This document shows, in pieces, positions 12,122 to 14,646 of a DNA stretch of 14,646 nucleotides (position 1 is its first letter; each line of letters begins with the position of its first letter). This stretch comes from Faecenecus sp036648855 (GTDB lineage Bacteria; Bacillota_I; Bacilli_A; RF39; UBA660). The position numbers and the translations under genes were made by a program. The stretch covers positions 1-14,646 of the forward strand of contig JAVWCU010000025.1 in NCBI GenBank assembly GCA_036648855.1, given 5' to 3'. The notes under the pieces were generated by a model. The model had not been told where the DNA came from. It worked only from the letters and a program-made list of their open reading frames with translations, and did no database searches.

Positions 12122-14470
12122 ATGTTTGATAATAATGAAAATAAAAAAATTAAATATTATCCTAATATAGAAATGGGTTTAACGACTGAAGAAGTTAAAG
12201 AAAGACAACTTAAGGGACAAGTTCATCATAATACGGAAATACCTACTAAAAGTATTAAGCAAATTATTTGGGATAATTTATTTACTTTATTTAATATTTT
12301 GAATTTTGGTTTGGGTATTTCTATTTTGTTAGTTGGTTCTTATAAAAACTTATTATTTTTAGGTGTAGTTGTTTGTAATATTTTAATTTCAGTATTACAG
12401 GAAATTAAGGCTAAGAAAACAGTGGATAAGTTGTCTTTATTTAGTGAGACTAAGGTCGAAGTAATTCGTGATGGTAAAAGCACTATTTTACATGCTCATG
12501 AGATCGTTTTGGATGATATTATTAAGTTTAATTTAGGTAATCAGATTTTAGTAGATAGTTTAGTTTTACGAGGGGATTGTTTAGTTAATGAGGCTTTAAT
12601 TACAGGGGAAGATACTCCTATTAGGAAAAGGATAGGGGACCATTTATTATCTGGGAGTTTTATTGTTAGTGGCAGTGTTACGGCGGTAGTAGAGCATGTA
12701 GGGGAAGATAATTATACTTCTAAGATATCAAAAGATGCAAAATATTTAAAAAAATTAAATTCAGAATTAATGCATTCTTTAGAGACAATAGTTAAGATTT
12801 TATCCATTGTAATTATTCCAGTAGGGCTTTTGATATTTTGGGGACAAATGAGAATTCCTAATATAGAAATAGGAAATGCTATAGTTCAGACAACGGCAGC
12901 ATTAATTGGAATGATACCAGATGGTTTAGTATTGTTAACTAGTACAGTTTTAGCAGTTTCAGTAATCAGATTAGGGAAATATAATGTTTTAGTACAAGAA
13001 TTATATTGTATTGAAACTTTGGCTAGAGTAGATGTATTATGTCTTGATAAAACGGGAACTATTACAGAAGGAAAGATGGAATTAAAAGATTTGATACCAG
13101 TTAATGGTTATACCAAGGAAGATATGGGTATAATTTTAGGGGAAATTAGTTATGCCCTTAATGATAATACTCCGACTATGGAAGCAATTAGGACTTTATA
13201 TAAAGGGACAGGCTTGTGGAAATTAATAGATAAGGAAGATTTTTCTTCAGATGTTAAATATTCTAAAGTTTCTTTTGACCAAGGGAATTTCATATTGGGG
13301 GCACCTGAATATGTTAATAAGAGTAAGAAATTTTTAGTGGACTGTAGTTTGTATGAAGAGAACTATAGAGTTTTATTGCTAGCTAAAATTGATGATAAAA
13401 TGGGAATAAAAGAGATAGGGTATCTTTTGATTCAGGATAAGGTTAGGATGGAAGCTATTAATACACTTAAGTATTTTAAGGAACAAGGAGTCTCTATTAA
13501 AATTATTTCTGGGGATAATCCACATACAGTTAGTCATATTGCTAAACGGGTGGGTGTTTTAAATGCAGATAAATTTATTGATGTGACAGGATTTGATTTT
13601 CAACAGTTAAATTCTGCGGCTTTAGAATATACAGTATTTGGTAGAGTTAGTCCTAGTCAGAAGAAGGAGCTTATTAAGGCTTTAAAGAATAATGAACATG
13701 TAGTTGCTTATTTAGGTGATGGAGTAAATGATGTATTGGCTTTAAAAGAGGCAGATTGTAGTATAACTATAGGAGATAGTAGTGGGGCCGCTAAAAATGT
13801 TTCACAACTGGTATTATTAGATTCTAATTTTGCAGGTCTTCCTCATATTGTTGAAGAGGGAAGAAGAACTATTAATAATATTGAAAGATCAGCATCTTTA
13901 TTTTTAGTTAAAACTATTTATACTACTTTATTAGTTGTTTTATTCTTCTTTGTAGCATTGCCTTATCCGTTTGTACCTATTCAGTTATCTTTAACTAATA
14001 TGGTAACTATTGGAATACCTTCTTTTATCTTGGCACTGGAAGTTAATAGGGATAGAGTAAAAGGTAGTTTTTTAAAGAATGTAATAGGAAAGGCTTTGCC
14101 TTCGGCCTTTGTTATTTTTACTTCTATTATTATTATTCTAATATTTAAACCAATTTTCATTTTATCTGAGAGTGAAATATCTACTTTGGCTGTGTTATTG
14201 GTGGCTGTAATAGGATTTAGTCATCTATATAGAATATCTAGGCCTTTAAATAAGACAAGAGGAATTTTGTTAGGAGTAATGATTATCACTTTTTTAACAG
14301 AGATTTTCTTTTTAAGAAATTTATTTTCTTTGGCTAAATTCAGCTGGAAATTAGGAGGACTATTTTTAGCACTAAGTGTTTTTTCAATAGTTTTATACCA
14401 AATATATGATACTTTATTTAGCAAAATTTACATTTTATATTTGAAATTTAAACAAAAAAAGAGAAAATAG
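12122..14470 (+). CDS. Cation-translocating P-type ATPase (P2/Exp7-like)
   Basis: 782 aa, about ten membrane helices: M1-M2 at 51-93, M3-M4 at about 222-285, and six after about 580. The A-domain loop is TGED (161-164), where most family members have TGES. The phosphorylated Asp309 is in CLDKTGTITEG, GAPE marks a short N-domain, and the hinge GDGVND is at 532-537. The M4 ion-binding turn is IPDGL (265-269), whereas calcium and related pumps usually have PEGL. QELYCIETLARVD and LTNMVTIGIPSFILALE resemble the Exp7-type pumps of streptococci and clostridia. No heavy-metal domain or CPC motif is seen, so the ion is probably Ca, Mg, Mn or K; I cannot decide. It has its own promoter and only a weak ribosome binding site (GTTGGGAT). 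No terminator is visible after it. Confidence 0.9.
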   Translation: MFDNNENKKIKYYPNIEMGLTTEEVKERQLKGQVHHNTEIPTKSIKQIIWDNLFTLFNILNFGLGISILLVGSYKNLLFLGVVVCNILISVLQEIKAKKTVDKLSLFSETKVEVIRDGKSTILHAHEIVLDDIIKFNLGNQILVDSLVLRGDCLVNEALITGEDTPIRKRIGDHLLSGSFIVSGSVTAVVEHVGEDNYTSKISKDAKYLKKLNSELMHSLETIVKILSIVIIPVGLLIFWGQMRIPNIEIGNAIVQTTAALIGMIPDGLVLLTSTVLAVSVIRLGKYNVLVQELYCIETLARVDVLCLDKTGTITEGKMELKDLIPVNGYTKEDMGIILGEISYALNDNTPTMEAIRTLYKGTGLWKLIDKEDFSSDVKYSKVSFDQGNFILGAPEYVNKSKKFLVDCSLYEENYRVLLLAKIDDKMGIKEIGYLLIQDKVRMEAINTLKYFKEQGVSIKIISGDNPHTVSHIAKRVGVLNADKFIDVTGFDFQQLNSAALEYTVFGRVSPSQKKELIKALKNNEHVVAYLGDGVNDVLALKEADCSITIGDSSGAAKNVSQLVLLDSNFAGLPHIVEEGRRTINNIERSASLFLVKTIYTTLLVVLFFFVALPYPFVPIQLSLTNMVTIGIPSFILALEVNRDRVKGSFLKNVIGKALPSAFVIFTSIIIILIFKPIFILSESEISTLAVLLVAVIGFSHLYRISRPLNKTRGILLGVMIITFLTEIFFLRNLFSLAKFSWKLGGLFLALSVFSIVLYQIYDTLFSKIYILYLKFKQKKRK

Positions 14471-14535
14471 TAATTGAAATAAGTAAGTAGATGAAGGAAA
14501 GGTACTTTATTTAGGGAAAAAAGGTAAAAAAAGAC

Positions 14536-14564
14536 TTGCCAAGGCATAGAATTTATTGTAGAAT
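14536..14564 (+). promoter_or_regulatory. Stable-RNA promoter upstream of tRNA-Ile
   Basis: TTGCCA (14536-14541), a 17-nt spacer, and TAGAAT (14559-14564). It lies about 30 nt before the mature tRNA 5' end, which fits a tRNA or rRNA transcript. Confidence 0.8.
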
Positions 14565-14593
14565 GTAGTAGTACTCACAAATTTGGTATAAAT

Positions 14594-14646
<53 letters not shown>

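Noticed and set aside
14221..14424. Minus-strand open frame opposite the ATPase C-terminus
   Set aside because: It is a shadow of the membrane helices of the ATPase, without a ribosome binding site or promoter.
47..14470. Reassignment of TGA as a sense codon
   Set aside because: All recognised proteins are full length under the standard code and use TGG for Trp, with no in-frame TGA needed.
14538..14547. TGCC-AA-GGCA inverted repeat as a terminator after the ATPase
   Set aside because: The stem is 4 bp with a 2-nt loop, there is no T-run on the plus strand, and it lies in the -35 region of the tRNA promoter.

Overview
The window looks like chromosomal DNA of an endospore-forming, low-GC Bacillota, most likely of class Clostridia. 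It is very AT-rich (about 30% G+C by eye) and has strong AGGAGG-type ribosome binding sites. It carries spore-specific genes (cotJB tail, cotJC, sigG) and ends in the start of a tRNA-Ile. I cannot fix the genus. I see no phage, plasmid, insertion-sequence or CRISPR signature.

Layout, left to right. (1) 1-877: end of a spore-coat cotJ operon, with the tail of cotJB, complete cotJC (manganese-catalase fold) and a small unknown gene, closed by a hairpin at 940-974. (2) 1131-3145: a two-gene operon of a FabG-like short-chain dehydrogenase and a PLP-dependent methionine-gamma-lyase-family protein (B. subtilis YnbB type), with a terminator built over the last stop codon. (3) 3178-5912: four genes I cannot name (a DUF4190-like membrane protein, a minus-strand gene, two soluble proteins), each with its own extended -10 promoter. 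The last of them runs into an alpha/beta hydrolase and a YaiI/YqxD (DUF188) gene, ending at a terminator at 7250-7288. (4) 7304-8730: a papain-like C39-type protein followed by sigG, the late forespore sigma factor. A hairpin sits on the sigG ribosome binding site. (5) 8785-12063: a DEAD-box RNA helicase, a long-form RsmH 16S rRNA methyltransferase and MTA/SAH nucleosidase, apparently one operon. (6) 12068-14470: a P-type cation ATPase with its own consensus-like promoter. (7) 14536-14646: a strong promoter and the first 53 nt of tRNA-Ile(GAU).

How the genes fit together. CotJB/CotJC and SigG belong to sporulation. The helicase, RsmH and MtnN form a plausible ribosome/RNA-maintenance unit in which MtnN clears the S-adenosylhomocysteine made by RsmH. 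The rest is housekeeping or unknown. Genes are compact: predicted 5' leaders are mostly under 20 nt, and three terminators contain the stop codon of the preceding gene.

No clearly new multi-gene system stands out. The best leads are the hairpin occluding the sigG ribosome binding site, the 16-bp palindrome in the helicase leader, the near-identical promoters of two orphan genes, and the unknown third gene after cotJC. All roles come from reading translated sequence and motifs; no database search was possible.
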